Source of the DNA: Oscillospiraceae bacterium
GTDB taxonomy: Bacteria; Bacillota; Clostridia; Oscillospirales; UBA929
NCBI GenBank assembly: GCA_009777475.1
Contig: WRLU01000008.1
Location: 1 to 64,000 of the forward strand
Direction of reading: 5' to 3'
DNA length: 64,000 nucleotides
Part shown: positions 62,737 to 64,000 of the stretch, piece after piece
Layout: each line of letters starts with the position of its first letter
Numbering within the stretch: position 1 is the stretch's first letter
Program-made: the position numbers and the translations under genes
Notes under the pieces: generated by a model
Seen by the model: the letters and a program-made list of their open reading frames with translations, nothing else
Told to the model about the DNA's origin: nothing
Database searches by the model: none

Positions 62737-62767
62737 ACTGTACTCACTGACTAACTGCTTTACCCAT

Positions 62768-64000
62768 TTACGACAGCGGGCCTATTTCGCTTTGAGGCTT
62801 TTTAAGCGTAGGGGCTTTCCAGACGGTAACATCCTTTATGCCCTCCGGCAGTGTAACAGTCACCTTGGCATCCCTGGCAAATAGAAGCTGACCCGGCTCT
62901 ATGGCAACGGCTGCGTTTTTGTCAGCCGGGGTCAGGGTGGGTGCGGCAATCCCGGAGGCCTCCAGCTCATTGAGAGACCCCGCGAAAATCATATCGCCTT
63001 TTTTAAGCTTGACAGCTCCCGCCTTTGACTTGTAGTTTGGTTTTTTTGGTATGCCCTTAACACTGCCTACATTGTTTGTATTAAGAATCCTTTTGATTTT
63101 GCTGGCAGCGGTATAGGTTTTACTGCCATCGGGGGCAATATGCTCCTGGGGTGCCTTTCTGATGAAATAGCTGATTTCGCGTGTTATATCTTTATTTTTA
63201 ACACTGTAGCCGTTGCACTGGGTGGCACTGAAGACATCATCTGAGCAATCGCCCTCGTGACCGCATTCCCAAAACTTTCCGAAGCCGTTTTCGTTAACAA
63301 CCTTTTTATTGTCGGCACCGGAAATTCCGACCTCAAGCTCTTTTTTGCTCTCTCTGGGTGGGATCAGCGCCTTGCCGTCTTTTTTCAAAACCAGCCATTT
63401 TCCCGATGTTTTGCCTGTCCAGTCAGCACCATATGTGTAGTTGATTTGTGTTTTTGGAAATTTGGCGCGCTTGCTGATATTGGGGAACGCCAAAATGCGG
63501 GCATTGGCAGGCGGCTTCTTGGTACCCTTTTCAATAGCCTCATCCGACAGTCTTAGGCTGAGGTCCTTGCCAAGAATCTTGGCGAAATTGTTCTTTTGCT
63601 TGTCGGAGGTCCTTGTGTTAAACGGATTTTTATTGTGACCCATATTTTGCTGGTCATTCTTGATGGTCTTCCATCTATTGCCTCCATCAACACTGTATGA
63701 CTTGATGGTATAGCCCTCGGGAAGCTGAATAGCTTCACTGCTTAGGTCTATGGCGAGCCCTTGGACAATTTCCCATGTGGTAACAATGCCCGTGTTCTCG
63801 TCCTCCCCGATGTCAGCACTGCTATTGATGGAAGTTGCTCCCTTCACTTGATAACCCTGAACTACAATAGGAGGCTGGGTATAGTCAATGTCAGCCCCGT
63901 CAGAGTCAACCAGCTTGGCGTAAAGGGTCATGTTTCCTTTAACTGTGTCTTTAGTAAAATCCCATTTTACAGTGCGGTGCCAGTCGCTGTACCAGCCAAG
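62768..64000 (-). CDS. secreted protein, C-terminal part, with Flg_new-type repeat and shared C-terminal module
   Basis: The frame is open to the window edge, so the N-terminus is missing; 410 residues are visible. The first, ending in GNMTLYAKLVDSDG, look like the end of a Listeria-Bacteroides (Flg_new, InlB B-type) repeat, in which GWYSD and TLYAK are typical. Further on, the pattern of the module shared with the proteins at 9401-12322 and 42906-46919 recurs in weaker form: ILGKDLSLRL, ILAFPNISKR, INYTYGADW, SGKWLVLKK, ITREISYFIRK and KKGDMIFAG. A Cys-rich insert (ECGHEGDCSDD, TQCNG) is unique to this copy. The C-terminus PQSEIGPLS has no sorting motif. It is probably a cell-surface protein; an ATG at 63931 exists but is internal. 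Confidence 0.78.
   Translation of the reverse strand, partial: LGWYSDWHRTVKWDFTKDTVKGNMTLYAKLVDSDGADIDYTQPPIVVQGYQVKGATSINSSADIGEDENTGIVTTWEIVQGLAIDLSSEAIQLPEGYTIKSYSVDGGNRWKTIKNDQQNMGHNKNPFNTRTSDKQKNNFAKILGKDLSLRLSDEAIEKGTKKPPANARILAFPNISKRAKFPKTQINYTYGADWTGKTSGKWLVLKKDGKALIPPRESKKELEVGISGADNKKVVNENGFGKFWECGHEGDCSDDVFSATQCNGYSVKNKDITREISYFIRKAPQEHIAPDGSKTYTAASKIKRILNTNNVGSVKGIPKKPNYKSKAGAVKLKKGDMIFAGSLNELEASGIAAPTLTPADKNAAVAIEPGQLLFARDAKVTVTLPEGIKDVTVWKAPTLKKPQSEIGPLS

Overview
The window looks like chromosomal DNA of a low-to-medium GC, Gram-positive, anaerobic Bacillota, most likely a Clostridia lineage from a gut-like or fibre-degrading habitat. This is inferred from the rpmH-rnpA-yidD-yidC-jag order, the short Gram-positive form of RpoC, strong AAGGAGG ribosome binding sites, near-consensus TTGACA-17-TATAAT promoters, an Fe-S fumarase subunit and sugar-uptake genes next to GH65 and GH95 enzymes. 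No rRNA, tRNA or CRISPR array was seen. Species cannot be named from the sequence.

Layout. 1-0.9 kb: the 3' part of an ISAs1-type transposase. 1-5.6 kb: a cell-envelope cassette made of a membrane sulfatase/phosphoglycerol-transferase-like protein, a small membrane protein, and a fusion of a YidC insertase domain to a CDP-glycerol glycerophosphotransferase domain. 5.6-9.3 kb: radA, a tiny Cys-rich gene on the other strand, nadA and mnmA. 9.4-12.3 kb (minus): a large secreted protein with three repeated FDF...WFTNDP domains. 12.8-17.6 kb: rpmH, rnpA, yidD, yidC, jag, a CwlD-like amidase and a SEDS protein. 17.6-20.5 kb: a secreted protein with 14 RCC1 units, behind a leader that has two promoters, 13 copies of a 5-bp repeat and a terminator-like hairpin. 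20.6-23.5 kb: a manganese (yybP-ykoY) riboswitch and a P-type cation ATPase. 23.6-24.1 kb (minus): an orphan fumarase beta subunit. 24.3-34.7 kb: rpoB, rpoC, serC, a PspC protein and serA. 34.9-36.8 kb: htpG. 36.8-46.9 kb: a sugar ABC transporter, a GH65 phosphorylase and a secreted GH95 fucosidase-like enzyme. 46.9-55.2 kb: an apparently inactive M20 peptidase homologue, paaK, an ACT protein, a methionine gamma-lyase-family protein, an S41 protease, a biotin ligase and a leucine-rich-repeat protein. 55.2-58.7 kb (minus): a hybrid histidine kinase and a response regulator with a degenerate HPt-like N-terminus. 59-62.7 kb: proB, a secreted CYNTG-repeat protein, proA. 62.8-64 kb (minus): the C-terminal part of another secreted protein.

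Two themes stand out. First, large secreted repeat proteins are scattered between housekeeping genes. Three of them (9.4-12.3, 42.9-46.9 and 62.8-64 kb) end in what looks like one shared module of about 250 residues that I do not recognise as a named family, and the other two end in very lysine-rich tails. None shows an LPxTG motif. A plausible but untested idea is that these C-termini hold the proteins on the envelope. Second, the YidC-glycerophosphotransferase fusion with its two partners looks like a dedicated machine for a glycerol-phosphate-type surface polymer, separate from the ordinary yidC at 13.5 kb.
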